Source of the DNA: Chamaecrista fasciculata
Taxonomy: Eukaryota > Streptophyta > Magnoliopsida > Fabales > Fabaceae
Length of the DNA: 64,000 nucleotides
Assembly (NCBI GenBank): GCA_003254925.1
Contig: QANZ01026333.1
Location: forward strand, 1-64,000
Direction: 5' to 3'
The translations under genes were made by a program, and so were the position numbers. The notes under the pieces are model-generated. The model was not told where the DNA came from. It saw only the letters and a list, made by a program, of their open reading frames with translations, and ran no database searches. Every line of letters starts with the position of its first letter. Positions within the stretch are counted from its first letter, which is position 1. Below, in pieces: positions 23,445 through 36,035 of this stretch.

Positions 23445-24035
23445 AGGCAGGCTTACCTAGTTCACAAGTGTGGGCTGCAAGAGTAAGCTTGAATGTCCAA
23501 GTATCTACAAGAACTTCACAGGGAGGCCCTACGAAGAAACTCCGATGCTCAAGTTAGTAGTTGAGAGATATGCGAGTAAGAGAATTCTGGGGATTTAAGA
23601 GTAGCTAACCTTTGACTGCTGGGTTGAGCTCTATTTATAGAGCTGGGTGATGAGTGGTGGCCAGCGTGCAGGGCGCACCACGTAGTCGAGCACGATCTCC
23701 ACCAGAGAGTGGTGGAGTTCGAGATTTGCAGAGCAAGGCAATCGTGGGTGATTGCCTGTCGCGTTATAGGGCGGCGTCAGTGAACTAGAGAACGTGGGTC
23801 TGACCAAGTTCGTGACCCACGATCTCAACCAACGAGAGTGGAGACCGAAAATTGCGGAGCAATGCAATCGTGGGTGATTGTGCGTCAAGTTGGGAGCGAG
23901 CGCCTTAATCCTGGTTGGATCACGGCCGCCCCTAAATGAGCGGAGGGGCATTTGACTGGTTCAAGCGCGCCCTGAAGGGTTTGGAGAGGAAGAGGCCTAG
24001 AACGGAGGCCTATTAGGCGTACGCCCAAATAGTGA
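23445..24035 (-). mobile_element. Possible LTR remnant with promoter and internal duplication
   Basis: This island is clearly GC-richer than its surroundings. On the minus strand it has a good TATA box (ctataaatagagctc, about 23627-23641) followed by a leader-like stretch, as in LTR U3-R. Two related blocks, about 23700-23765 and 23830-23890, share gagagtgg, gcaatcgtgggtgattg and a g(c)gagca(a)(g/t)gcaatc core, roughly 130 bp apart. No coding region, primer site or partner LTR was recognised, so the label is an inference. Confidence 0.4.
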
Positions 24036-24998
24036 TGTATTAACTATTATTTCAAAAAAAAAATATTTGAAAACAAGTAAGATCTAAGCAAGTATAATTT
24101 ATCCTGTAGTTTCTTTTCTAAATTTATATTTTGCATTGTGTTTGTTCATTCTATATTTTAATTTATAAATAAATTAAATCACATCTTTTAATCTATTTTC
24201 ATAATTTTTTTTGCTTATGATTTTTCTATAATATTATTTTAAATAATTTGAAGTACAAAATTTACAGCTTGGCTATCATATAAAAAACTTTATAAATGTG
24301 ATACTATTTTTTTTCTACTCTTTATTTTTTTTGGCATGCAATAAAGAGCATAAGGGTTTTATAAGTTATTTTTTAAAAAATAAGTTAGAAAATTTTGCGT
24401 TATTTTCAATTTAAAGAAGATAAACTTCTAAAATTGAGATATTTAAATGTTTTACTGACTAATATATTTATTAAATATTAAGTAAATTTATTCATATTTC
24501 TTTTACTTTTTATATTAATTATTTAGAGAAAAAATATTATTATTAAATTAAATAAAAGAATAAAACATAATTATTATGGGAACTTAATGATAAAATTATT
24601 TTATAAGAAATTGATATTAAGTTAATGATTAATAAATTAATTAATTATAAATAAATATTGTAACATAGAATTCACGATATGACATGTCTATTATTCTAGT
24701 TTTACCAAAAAAAAAAAAAGAAGAGGTTAAAAAACCAAAAGAGAGAAGAGAGTGGCCCAACTTTCCTAGAAAGTGAAAAGAAAAAAGAAAGTAAGGGAAG
24801 AAGAGGTCAAGCCCAAGTGTATAAGAAAAAATGAAAAAAAGAAAGAAAGAAAGAAATGAAAACATTAGAGGAGGCACATCATCATCAATTCATCATCTAT
24901 CCAAAAAAATAAAAAATAAAAACATCATCTTCATTCACTCCAGGTCAATTATTAATGGGTTTGATTTCGAAAATTAAAGTCTTGTTTTTTCCTCAATG
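24036..24998. other. AT-rich spacer
   Basis: Low-complexity sequence with poly(A) and gaaagaaagaaag at about 24841. No feature supported. Confidence 0.4.
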
Positions 24999-25925
24999 GT
25001 GGATCAGTTTTCTGCTATAATTTCCAAAGAAAATCAAAAGGAAATGGAAGTGAGGAATTTTAGTGTTTGAGAGAGCCGAAACTTGGAGAAACCTGAACGT
25101 GGATGCTCATATTTTTTTTTTTTCTCTCGGTTTCCAAATGTTTTATTTCTTACATTTTACTTGTCATTTTTGCGGTTAGATTTATGGATTGAGATTGATG
25201 AACTATGGAATTCTCTCTAGAGGCACTAAAATCTTACCGAAAATCTTCCATGGAAGTTGCGAGAAAGATGAATCGGGGACTGAACCGTACTTGAAAAAAC
25301 GTTTCTGTGGGTCATTTTGGTACCCATTTTTTTAACAAACCTTTGTTTCCTGGTACAAATAGTGATAAGAACATTGTTGTTGCAATCTTATGCGAATTAG
25401 TCCTCATCTTTTTAGAAAAAAGGACTGCAATGCACAAGACAAGAGTTCAAGGGTTCAAAACTGCAGTTTTTCCCATTTTGATTTCTGCACATCCTACACT
25501 ACAGCGTCTGTTTTTTTATTTTGCATTTCTTTTCTTTTCCTTTTAGTTTTTCTTTTCGTTTCTGTACCTTTTCTTTCAAAAAAAAAAAACTTTTTATTAT
25601 TTTCTTTTTTTTTCATTGTTTATTTTGTCAAAAATTTTGTTCTTGTTTTTTCTTTTTAAAAAAAAATCGAAAAATTGAGCAAGCCTAAATTTTAAAAATG
25701 AGAAAAATTAATGAAATAGGATTTCAAAAATTCTTCATGATTTAAATCAAAACAACAAATTTTCATAATCAATTTTCACCATGAGTTTTCTTTAATCAAA
25801 TTTCAGATTTTTCTTTAAAAAAATTAAAAATGGTTTTCTAAAAAAATAACATTTTTCCTTTCGAATTACGTGAGCTTTAATCCTTTAATTAGGTAAGTAG
25901 GTCTTAAGCTCTACTTAAATCAAAT
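24999..25925. repeat. Dispersed direct repeat, copy B
   Basis: Second copy of the segment at 20425-21170, in the same orientation and 4.5 kb downstream. It carries an extra block (about 25117-25245, cggtttccaaatg to aaaatctta) absent from copy A. Flanks are unrelated to those of copy A, so it may be a dispersed element rather than a local tandem. Confidence 0.75.
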
Positions 25926-26167
25926 TAAATTTGTGTAAATTATTGTTTTTGTTTCTTTTTATTTTTTTCTTATTTTAATTCTTTGTATGATTTTTTTTTT
26001 CTCTTTTTTGGACGATTAACTTTAAAGTTTAGGACATAGGGTGTCTAATATCTTTTTCATAACTCAAATGACTCATGAACCTATTTCTAGCTAAAGACCA
26101 AATTTGCCTTATTCAAAAATTATTTTCATAAAATATTTTTCCAATTTGATGGCAATTCCTCTTTTTT

Positions 26168-26528
26168 CGAAGAGTCTATGAAGCATGGACACTTCATTTT
26201 GAAGGCGAGTCGCTGTGTCAGACACGTGTTCGTGTTCGACACCCGTACAACACGCACACGACACATATTTATAAATTTCAAAATATAAAATTAATTTTTT
26301 GTGATTTTAACATGACAAACAATAAAAAATAATGACACACAAGACATATATTATGAATATGTATTACAATTTTAAATTTTTATCAAAATTTATGAATTTT
26401 TAATTATTTTTATATATAAATATATGTCGTGTCGTGTCATATAAGTTTAAGAATTTGACGTGTCAATGTATCCGTGTACGTGTCGTGTTTCGTGTCCGTG
26501 TCAGTGTCCATGCTTCATAGCAAAGAGT
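26168..26528. mobile_element. hAT-like MITE with CTATGAAGCATGGACAC ends
   Basis: The element is 26176-26520 (345 bp), beginning CTATGAAGCATGGACACTTC and ending GTGTCCATGCTTCATAG, a perfect 17-bp terminal inverted repeat. The interior has complementary gtgtcgtgtc / gacacgac words. Flanks cgaagagt and caaagagt agree at 7 of 8 positions, the hAT duplication length. The sister at 28238-28557 has an exact 8-bp duplication. Confidence 0.87.
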
Positions 26529-28229
26529 CATTGATAAAATGTCACATGTCAAGCATGACAATAGTACAAAAGGCTGTTTATAAAAAAAAATAGTACAAAA
26601 GGCTCAATCCCAACCATGCCACGCAAGAGTAATAATTAAAATCATATCTGTAAGTGTATAAATTAAACTAAAATTCTACAATTCAAGAATGCATGAGCAA
26701 TACCTTCAAAACAACCACCAAGCTAAACTCATGATTCAACCATGACTTTGAACTTGCACCTTCAAAAGAATAGGAGTGAGAACATGACAATTCTCAGTAG
26801 AATCGAATGCCAAATTAAAGTCCCACTTGCCACAAATCTCTCAACATGCACACAAAGTTATCTGACTCTACATTCAAAAGCTAGATGCCCAATACAACAA
26901 TCAATGGTCCTCCAACATTCAACATTCAACACTGAGCCATACATGCTAACCTACACCCAAAACCCCACATTAACAAAATAAATATAACTTAAAACATACA
27001 TCTCTCACAATATTAAGAGTTCCAATCCAAACTCCGGCCTTTACAACCATAACTCGATCACTAAACATCCAAACATATGTGGTTACCAAAATATAACGCA
27101 CCTCAATGCCACAAACATCAAACATGTCTCCAAGACATTCATACACACTTTTCAACGTTCTCAAGCATGATATTTGAGACCACATGTCTATTGAACCCTA
27201 ACATATTCCACAAAACTCTTCCATACTTAAATGCAAATTCATACATGTGGTTGCAAACTAAACGAACATATCACTTGCCCAAGGTTGCAAACCTTAATGT
27301 ACATACCGGCCTTCCTCGCTCAAACTTGCGTTACAAGAAGTTAGATTTTGTCCAAGCATTCCCTTAACTCAAAGATTTCTTAACCAAACTCCATCCTTTT
27401 ATCGCCCTTGATTTGGATCCAAAGATTTAACCAATGGGTGAAAACTATAGTGAGAGTTTCTCTCCTTGTTGTCTTAAGAAAAACTCTTGGAGATTTCAAA
27501 TTTGAGTACTTGTTATTCCCAATTTATAATTAACTTGATAATATTAGTTCTTGATTTATTATAATTATTGGGTCAATATTTCTATCCTTCTAAACCTTCT
27601 TAGACGATCTTGGGTTTGATTTTTATAGATTGTTGTTAGGTTTCATGGTGGGTACGTGAGGTTTAAGCTCAAAATAAGAATATTTAGATCCACATGAGTC
27701 TTTACATATGTGGCCTTTGGTCCAAGTCTTTAAGCCCAAAACATGTTTTCAACTCATCTTTCAACCCAATCTATTGTCCAAGTGATGTTTTGAACTTTGT
27801 TTGAAAGTGCACTTAAAATTTGTAAAGAAACTTTTGACTAGTTGTTTCACATCATCTCCTCTCACTTCAAAGGGGTTTAACCTCGAATCTTTGCAATGGA
27901 TCATGTGCTTTCAATTTTGTATCATTGAGTCTTCGAGTAGGTATTTTGATTCGATACTTCGAGTATGCCCGAAACCCATAAGATCCATCATTTTATTTAA
28001 TTCAATTTGTTCTTCTATTTGATTTAATATAATGAGATTAGTTTGGAGTGGTTGTGAAAACTCCTAGCTACAGTTAAGCCCTTCTTTTAGAGCTCTAAAT
28101 TTTTTTCAACTACGAATGGAAAGTGGAAATGCAATGCTAATTTTAAATGGAAATTAAATACATGTTTTAGATTGGTTGGAGTTTAGAGTTTAGAAGATTA
28201 TATCCTTAAGATTAAAAATGAATCTATTC
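26529..28229. other. Spacer with a possible decayed Gypsy 3' end
   Basis: On the minus strand around 27850-27900 a short translation DSRLNPFEVRGDDVK resembles the conserved tail found just before the end of some Ty3/Gypsy pol genes. Nothing else of pol is readable. A direct repeat of atagtacaaaaggct occurs at about 26560 and 26589. No host gene is seen despite reading frames of 70-96 codons. Confidence 0.3.
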
Positions 28230-28565
28230 ATTCGTGCCTATGAAGTATGGACACTGATAAGGACACGAGAGGCAATCATACTTTAAATTTTTAAAAATAC
28301 ACGACACGACATATATTTATATATGAAAATAATTAAAAATCTCAAAATTTTGATGAAGATTTTTAAAATTACAATATTTATTTAATATATGTCATATATG
28401 ACATTATTTTCTATTCTTTGTCATATTAAAGTCACAAAAGATGATTTTATATTCTGAAACTTTTGAATGTGTCGTATGAGTGTTGTACAAATATTAGACA
28501 CAGACACGTGTTTGACACGGTGACACGCCTTCAAAATGAAGTGTCCATACTTCATAGATTCGTGC
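28230..28565. mobile_element. hAT-like MITE, second copy, exact 8-bp target duplication
   Basis: The element is 28238-28557 (320 bp), with ends CTATGAAGTATGGACAC and its complement. attcgtgc occurs exactly on both sides (28230-28237 and 28558-28565). Same family as 26176-26520. Confidence 0.92.
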
Positions 28566-29534
28566 ATTGTTTTCAACTTTTTTTTTGGCCCAAAACATTT
28601 TTTGTTGTTTAAACTTTGGCTTCTATATCTACCATTTTGAGACCAAAAAAAAATATCTACCATTTAATTATCTATCTTATTGTATGTAATTAGTGGTTTT
28701 GCGCTATAAAATTAAGAATTATTTATGAAAATAAATATTTGTTCTTATTATATTTTAAAATAAAGTAAAAGTACTTTTGATATCCAAAAATATTGGATCA
28801 GTTTCAGTTGTTTCTCCAAAATTTTTTAAGTCCATTATATCCCAAATCTTTTTTTTTTGTGTCAATTGTACTTCCAATTTAGGAGTATAATTGACTCTTT
28901 TTTTTGGCCAAAAGAGTATAATTATTGCCATCAAAATGGGCTAGGCCCATCGAGCCAGTCTTGTATCTCATTAAAAAATAAGCGGGTCGGGCCATAAAAA
29001 TAAGTCAATTTTGTAAAATGGGCTTTTTGAGCCCGGCCCATGTTTTTATGTGCCAAAGCGGGTCGGGCCGAGTTCGACACGAGCTAGCCCACTTAGTTAT
29101 TAAAAACAATTTTAATTTTTTTTATTAATTTCGTAATTCCATTCTTCAAACTTTATCAATATAAATATATAATATTAGATTTTCTTTTGTTTCTTTCTAC
29201 TATAAGTTATTAAATATTTTATTATATTATAATATAATAATAGATATTATACTACATTACAATATCATTCAATTATCAACAAGTGAAGTGAGGTTGTTAA
29301 GAACTTAGGATTAGAATGGATATTTTTAATATTTCAAAATTGCCATATCTCACAAATATGCATGATTGCCTAATTGGCCCTAAATCTAATATAATTTATA
29401 TCCTTTCATGAACTTGAGTATCTAATTACTAATTAGAATGGATATTTCAATATTTTTATATATAAAGTCTAATTTTTTTGTAATATTATGTATTTGTTAT
29501 TTCTTTTTAAAAAAATGAAGCCCTGCGGGCTAGC

Positions 29535-30994
29535 TGATCAACCTAAAAGTGAACAAGTTATTTGGCCTTCTTTTGGTATGTTTATAATAATAATATATTA
29601 GAATTAGACCAATTAATATACTAAGGGCAACACTAAGGTATGGTGGAATAAAGTGGATAAAATGAGTTAATTAGCGTTATTTATTATACTTTATAAATAG
29701 GTGCTACTTAATGGTTTATTCAGTGTTTCAGATATCCAAACAGGGCCAAACCAAGACGGAAATATCAGAATATTCCAGAAGATCGCGTTGAACAAAAGAA
29801 ATCTCTGCGCCGCCACGTGGGCTGCCGGCCCAGATTCTGTGATTCACACGGCGTAGGAATATTCCAGAATATGACGTCAGCAAATAAGCTTCAGAAGAGA
29901 TTGAGTCTGCGCCGTCTCTTTGGGCCAGCGACTCAAAAAGGGAAATCTCGCGGCTCAGAATATTCAGAAGAAGTAGAGTATGTTTTGCACGGCTACGATT
30001 CAAGATACGAAGATATAATCGAAATATCGCAGATATTTGTTGCGCCTTCGTATTGGGCCGCCGACGCAACCCACGGCCCAGAGGCAAAAATCTTCCCTTG
30101 ACTTGCGGATCAAGCACACTACTCCACACTATAAATAGAGGTCGTCATTCTACGCTCAAAGCACTGAAATCAGAATCGACTCCAGATCGCTCCAATTCTC
30201 TCTTAGTTTAGAAAAGTTCTCATCTTAGAGCATGAGTAACTAATTAGGTAAATACTTGAGGAATGCCTCAAGGATGTGACCTGAGTTCATCATGTTTCGT
30301 TGTAAAGTCCAGATGTTGATGTTGCATTTATGAGGTATGACTAACTCTTTCAATTGTAATTGTTAAAGTTTGTTATATATAAGTCGTAGATCATATTTCG
30401 TTAAAGTAATGGGACTTTGACATTCCCGGAGTCTGTCTCTCTCACGATTAATGAAGTAGCTCTTTAGGGTTTGCTAAAGAGTGGTTTACAATAACTTGTT
30501 TACATAACTAGGATCGTCATTGATATATATACATATGTTTGTTAATTGTTCCGATGTGACAATAATATAGATTGTCCCGAAGAGCTTTGGCAAATAGCTC
30601 ATGAATCCAGTCATAGAAGAGTTACCTATCCTAATCTTGTACCCTCTCTATTGTTTGATTGATTGTGTTTATAGTTTAAATACATGTTCTAACGTAGAAA
30701 AGTAAATGCATATTCATTATCCAATCTTTATGATGAACGAACTATGATAGTCCATCTCTAGGGTTTTCTCTCAAGTATTGTTTTGACACTTAAATATCTT
30801 ATTAAATCGTGACAACCCTCAAGAATAGAAGTTATAGTCTTCGTCACAATTCTTCTTACCTCATCACATTGAGTTCCGCGAGAGTTCGACCTTGGGTACG
30901 CATCTATACTATATTTTAATATAGTTTATACTTGCGAGGCTCGAGTATAAATTAAATTTGACTCGCTTGACACCTTACGACGGGTGTCCGGTCA
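29535..30994 (+). repeat. 5' LTR of the Gypsy element
   Basis: 1460 bp from TGATCAACCTAAAAGTGAAC to GACGGGTGTCCGGTCA. It contains a TATA box tataaata at 30130-30137. The 133- and 94-codon frames in it (29728-30129, 29817-30101) recur in the other LTR but look non-coding. Confidence 0.93.
30130..30137 (+). promoter_or_regulatory. TATA box of the 5' LTR
   Basis: cactataaatagaggtcg is a textbook plant TATA context. The same box is at 39383-39390 in the 3' LTR. Confidence 0.65.
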
Positions 30995-30996
30995 AG

Positions 30997-31018
30997 TTTT
31001 GGCGCCGTTGCCGGGGAA
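30997..31018 (+). other. Primer-binding site of the Gypsy element
   Basis: TTTTGGCGCCGTTGCCGGGG begins two bases after the 5' LTR. Sequences of this form are widespread in plant Gypsy elements; from memory they match the 3' end of a tRNA such as tRNA-Asp, which I could not verify here. Confidence 0.8.
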
Positions 31019-31315
31019 CTCTTTCTTGAGTTCCTAAGAAAATTGTGATTTGTTTTTGAGTCTTTATTTTTTTTAGAGTCTTTATTTTTTCGTTTTTGAG
31101 TCTTTTTCTTTTTGAGTCTTTGTTTTTCTTTATTTTCGAAATTTTGAGTTTTTATTTTTATTTATTTTGAGTCTTTATTTTTTAGTTAAGTCGAATTTTA
31201 TTTTAGTTTTGTTTTTGTTTTGAGTCTTTTATTATTTGTTTAATTTGTTTGAGTCTATTTTTTTAATTAATTTTATTTAGTCTTTATTTTCTTCTATTAT
31301 TATTCTCTCTAGTAT

Positions 31316-32834
31316 ATGCCTAGGAAACCTATAGAGCCTTTAGTTTCCCTAGATCTAGATTTGAATAAAGCACTAAGATCCATAAAGAAGAATAAAAGAG
31401 TAGAACAAATGGAAAACTCAGGCAATAATCGTAGGTTAGACAATCAAGAACGCGAAGAAGTTCGCCAAAATCAAGGTCTAGACAATGGACAACCTAGACC
31501 GAGAAGATCTATAAGAGAAGCATCCCAATCTAATGAACAATATGAGGTTCGGCGAAATGTGTTCCCTCAAATCCAAACGGATTTTGAGATCAAATGACCA
31601 CTTTTCAATGGATTACCAAAGTTTCAAGGGTTGGCCAGTGAAAATCCTTTTACTCACTTGAATAATTTGTATCTTCACTGCCGAACCATGAAACCGCCAA
31701 CATCAAGCATAGAGGATGTGATGTGGAAAGTATTTCATCTCACACTCAAAGGCAAGGCGTTGGATTGGTATACTCATCTAGGAACTTATGAACGGACAGC
31801 TTACCTGTCCTGGGAAAATCTTAGAAGGTCATTTCTCGATAAGTACTTTCCTGAAGCCAAAACATCTTCTGCTAAACATCAAATCTCAGCCATAGAACAA
31901 CGAGATAACGAGACGTTACTCAAGTACCTAACTAGATATCAAGAACTTTTAGTAAAGTGTCCTAATCACCAGTACACTGAGGAGCAATTAGTGGAATACT
32001 TTTGTAGTGGACTCCTAGACGACGAGGCTGATCACATAGACGCCACGTCAAATGGATCCATTACGAAGTTAGATGTTGAGACTGCGTGGGAACTAATCAA
32101 GGAAGTCGCCCTCAAGCGAGAAAACCGAAGAAGACGTACCCGTGCCGTCAAGGGAATAGTATCCGATGAGTCAGACCTGATGATGGAAAAGTTGGCATCC
32201 GACATGGACAGTCTAGCCATAGCTGTTAAGGAGATGAATGCCAAATTAGCGACTTCGCCAAGAAAAGTCGCTCTTGTGACCGCACCTTGCTCCGTGTGTG
32301 ATTCATATCAACATGGAAGTAGGGAATGTCCCCATCAACCCGAGGAAGTTTCGGCCATGTATCAACAAGACCCTAGTCAATTTCCTAGAAGATTTGATAA
32401 TAGATTTAGGACTGGAAATTATCAAAGCTTTAATAACACAGCTCATCAAAGACAAAACTCTTCTTCAACAGAAACTGACACTCAACTCCTCATTAGAAAG
32501 TTTGAGGAATCTGGAGCACGAACTTCGAAGAGATTCGATGATTTTGGGCAAAGGATCGATCTTCTTTCTAGGGAGATTGACGTTATGAAAAGGAAGCACG
32601 ATGATCTTGAACAAGCTTTTGTTCGAGCAGCCGATGTTAAGGTAAACAATATTAGTGCCCCTAGTAGTTCTAAGGAAGTTCATGCCATTACCACTAGAGA
32701 AACCGAACCTGTAGAAAATCCTGCTCAAGAGACCTTAGTGCAACCCCCACAAGAGCCTAAGCCTGAAGAAATATTCATAGAGATCAAAGGTGGAGAAAAC
32801 TTCAAGGCTATGATAGAAAAACACCCTAGGTATG
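31316..32834 (+). pseudogene. Gypsy gag, 5' part, with one in-frame stop
   Basis: Encodes the capsid-nucleocapsid precursor. The frame opens at MPRKPIEP (31316), is highly charged, meets one TGA at 31595-31597 and then continues in the same frame. The retrotransposon gag domain follows, with ENPFTHLNNLYLHC, KGKALDWYTHL, WENLRRSFLDKYFP and LLKYLTRYQELLVKCP. A zinc knuckle CSVCDSYQHGSREC (C-x2-C-x4-H-x4-C) is encoded at about 32289-32330. A glutamine- and proline-rich linker leads to the insertion point at 32834, where a solo LTR breaks the frame. The reading continues in the same sense at 34389. The single stop suggests recent loss. Confidence 0.87.
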
Positions 32835-34393
32835 TGATGGAGATTGTGCCCTAGGGCCAATCATTTTATGTGTATGAACATATTGTTTGATTGATTTATG
32901 GATGATAAATTGTGTCGTTATCATATTATTAGCATGTTTACTGTGATAACTATCTGTGATTAATTATGAGATAATTATTCTAAACTGTCCTTGGTCGATT
33001 ATCCACGTGGGAACGTGAATGAACTAAGACCAGCATGACTTTGGTGTATAGAGATACACGCATGAGATGCTTTTCNNNNNNNNNNNNNNNNNNNNNNNNN
33101 NNNNNNNNNNNNNNNNNNNNNNNNNNNNNNNNNNNNNNNNNNNNNNNNNNNNNNNNNNNNNNNNNATATTTAAATTTGTTAGACAAGTTTAAATATATTA
33201 ATTGTTAAATAGTTAATTTGATTAATCTATTTACAATTGAGTTGTTATTTAAAATATTAGGGAATAATGAATTGGCAAAGTCTCCTAAAAGTTGGGGGAT
33301 TATTGATTTATTAAATTCTCTAATATTGAAAGATAACAAGATGAGGGTGGTGCCTCATTCTTGAATTAATTAATGAAATATGATTTTGTTAATTTGAATT
33401 CAAGATTTAAATTTGAATTCAAGATTTGAATTTGAATTCAAGATTCAAATTTGAATTAAGATATTAGGGTAATATTTTAATTCAATTTGTTAAGGATATT
33501 AATAAGTTGGTTATGACTTCCTAAGAGTTAGGATTGTTTTCTTATTTATTAAATTTCTATAAAGAAATATGGAGGGTGGCGCATTCTTGATATCCAAGTG
33601 CAAGATTTGATCTTGCATTTTGAATTTCGAGATTGCATTTTGAGTTTTAAATAAATATATTGATGTAATATTTTAATTGAGAATTCAAATCCTCCTGACT
33701 CACTCTGACCAATGGGAAGTGTGCTTTCAAGATTTGGATCTCAAGATATGATCTTCAAATTCAAATAAAGATTGCCTATTATTCTTGAATTATAATATTA
33801 GTGTAATATTATAATCAAGATTTGGGGAATCCCTATTTCCTGATTATTAATTCCCTATTTTCAAGAGAGTGAGACTATATATATAGTCACCAAACTCGCC
33901 TAAAACCCTAGCCCAAAAATAGTGTGAAAAGTCGCCTATCTTGAGGAGAGAATAGGGAAGTTCGACTAACCCTAAAAACTTAGGGTTTTGGAGGCGTTTT
34001 GGTGAGAGAGAAGTAGAGAGGTGCCAAAACAAAGAGTGCGTGGCCAAGAAATCGTTTTTTGGTGCGCCACTTTTGATACTTGGATATTTCAAGAAGAGTT
34101 CTTGAAATTCCAAGATTGTAGATCTGTTCCCGGAATCTCTTGGAGAAGAGATTGAAGGCTAGCACCTGGGTATCTGCCAAATTGTTCGTGTGGATCACCG
34201 GCAGAGGAAGGACACGGACCTGTGGACTTCTCGGAATCGCAAATTTCAAAGCAACCTTTTGATTTAGCTAAACTTCTTTTCTCGCTAGTATAAACACCAA
34301 TAGTGGATCATGGGTGGAGATTATTAGGTTTTTGCGAAAATTTTAATTTTGCACTTTTTCTACTGCGCTCGCTCTATAATCTCCAACAATATG
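32830..34393 (+). mobile_element. Family A Copia solo LTR inside the Gypsy gag/protease frame
   Basis: 32835-34388 runs from TGATGGAGATTGTGCCCTAG to ATAATCTCCAACA. Flanks gtatg (32830-32834) and atatg (34389-34393) match at 4 of 5. Sequence around the N run (33076-33165) lacks the roughly 700 bp present between the same two motifs in the copies at 12566 and 60506, so the visible length of 1554 bp is probably too short. Confidence 0.88.
33076..33165. other. Assembly gap (90 N)
   Basis: The left edge is gatgcttttc and the right edge atatttaaatttgtt. In sibling LTRs these motifs lie about 720 bp apart, so the gap is likely undersized. Confidence 0.95.
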
Positions 34394-35484
34394 CCCAATT
34401 CTTCTTTGGTTTTAACTATAAGAAGAAAAAGGAAGAAACTCCTGTGGTGAATAAGTTGGAAACTAAGGTAGAAACTAAGGAAGAAACTAAGGTAGAAACT
34501 AAGGTAGAAACTGAAACTAAGGTAGAAACTAAGGTAGAAGACCTGTCGTTTCCAAGCTTTCATGTAATGACTAAGGAACAACTAGAGGATAAAAAAGATA
34601 AGGAATTAGAAGACCTATTAGGAAAACTAAAAGTCACTCCACCCTTATTAGATTTGGTTAGGAAAGTCCCTAGATACACTAAAGTATTTAAAGACTTAGT
34701 TGAGAAAAAGAAAACATCTCAAAAGAAGTTTCAACTAAGCCCTACCATTTCAACCCTTTTAAACCCTAAGATACCTATAAAACACAAGGATCCTGGCTCA
34801 TTCACCATCCCTTGCATGATAAGAAAAGCCGTAGTCAATGGAGCATTGTTGGACTTAGGAGCAGCTATCAATGTTATGCCTAAGTCAGTCTATGATTCTT
34901 TGAATATGGAAGGACTCAAGGACACAGGCTTGATTCTGCAATTAGCCGACAAAAGCAGCAGACGTCCCCTAGGAATAGTAGAAGATGTCTTAGTCAAGGT
35001 GAAAGGACTAATCTTTCCCGCTGACTTTTATGTCCTAGACATCGGTGGCAATAGAGCCACCGATTACACTATAATTTTAGGCAGACCTTTCCTACGGACA
35101 GCTAATGTCAACATTAGCATGAAGGATGGAAAGATCAAAATGGATAACGGACATCAAAACATCACACTCACGATGTACGAGGCGGAGAAATTCGATGAAA
35201 ACTCCGTGTTGGAAACACGAAGTATTTGTACATCCAACAAAACCCTAGGAGAAAGGCCAAAGAAGGAGGAACTTGAATTTGAAACTCTTTTAAACTTAGA
35301 ACCTCCTGACCCTAGCTTGCATATACCTGAAACTAACCTTGGAGACATGAACATTAGTTCACTTTTCAAGGAAGAGGAGGAAGACCTTGTAACTTCCAAA
35401 GTAAAAGAGAAACCAGCACTTAAAAAAATATTTCCAAGCACAAGGCTGTGTGGCAGCCTGTGCGCAAGACTAACCCAACTATAG
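34389..35484 (+). pseudogene. Gypsy gag linker and aspartic protease
   Basis: Continues the gag frame after the inserted LTR. It starts with a lysine/glutamate-rich stretch containing about nine short KVETK- or KEETK-type repeats (about 34440-34540), then LLGKLKVTPPLLDLVRKVP and HKDPGSFTIPCMIRK, then the retropepsin core with ALLDLGAAINVMPKSVYDSL at about 34846-34905 (DLGA active site, usual in Athila-type elements). The flap and C-terminal region TIILGRPFLRTANV follow at about 35071. It ends at a stop at 35482-35484 instead of running into a reverse transcriptase. The ATG at 34303 lies inside the inserted LTR and is not the native start. Confidence 0.85.
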
Positions 35485-35633
35485 CCCCGTGCTATAGTGT
35501 TTCTAATTTTGCAGACAAGGAGATAAGAGCAACAAAAAGGCCAAGAATCTCGCTCTCCATGTGCTGATGCAAAAACTTAGGCATAGGTGCTAAATGTCTA
35601 AGTAATGAAGAATGGCTCCACAATGTAGATGCC

Positions 35634-36035
35634 GTGTGCAAGAACGCAACCGAAAGGATTCATGTGGACTTCATAGGCATAGACAAGGTGCTCGATCTGA
35701 AGAAGAAAGGAATAACAATCAAAGACATGGATCAGCCCATTGGATCATTCGTTGATGATGCAGGGATCACGAAAAAAGGTACGCTCGCAAACAAACATGC
35801 ACTTTATCATCTTGTCATGCGAGATTACTACTATAGGACTAAACTTCATAAAACACGTAGGTTTAAGATAAATAAGAAAACTAGGTATCGACCACGCATA
35901 AAACTTAAAAACCTTAAAAATAGGGAGGTGGTGCGAAACCCTATCCGAGCCACACTCTTCAATGACGAGGATGGAAACCGATGTGGACAAAGGATCTCTG
36001 CCAAGCAAAGAATAGGTGGACATTTTCATTCTTAG
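35634..36035 (+). CDS. Unrecognised basic ORF in the Gypsy element
   Basis: 133 codons, rich in Lys and Arg (TKLHKTRRFKINKKTRYRPR). It sits where pol would normally begin, but has no RT, RNase H or integrase motif I can identify. It may be residual sequence after loss of pol, or a short chance frame. No start context or partner supports translation. Expression is doubtful. Confidence 0.35.
   Translation: MCKNATERIHVDFIGIDKVLDLKKKGITIKDMDQPIGSFVDDAGITKKGTLANKHALYHLVMRDYYYRTKLHKTRRFKINKKTRYRPRIKLKNLKNREVVRNPIRATLFNDEDGNRCGQRISAKQRIGGHFHS

Noticed and set aside
23631..23951. 106-codon minus-strand frame with MPLRSFRGGRD start
   Set aside because: Falls in the GC-rich island with repeated blocks; no motif. 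GC content alone explains the open frame.
26742..27367. Several frames of 70-96 codons rich in H, N, T
   Set aside because: No motif, overlapping on both strands, biased composition; the region looks like spacer.
29728..30129. Frames of 94-133 codons, seen again at 38980-39464
   Set aside because: They lie inside the two Gypsy LTRs, differ between the LTRs and have no protein motif.
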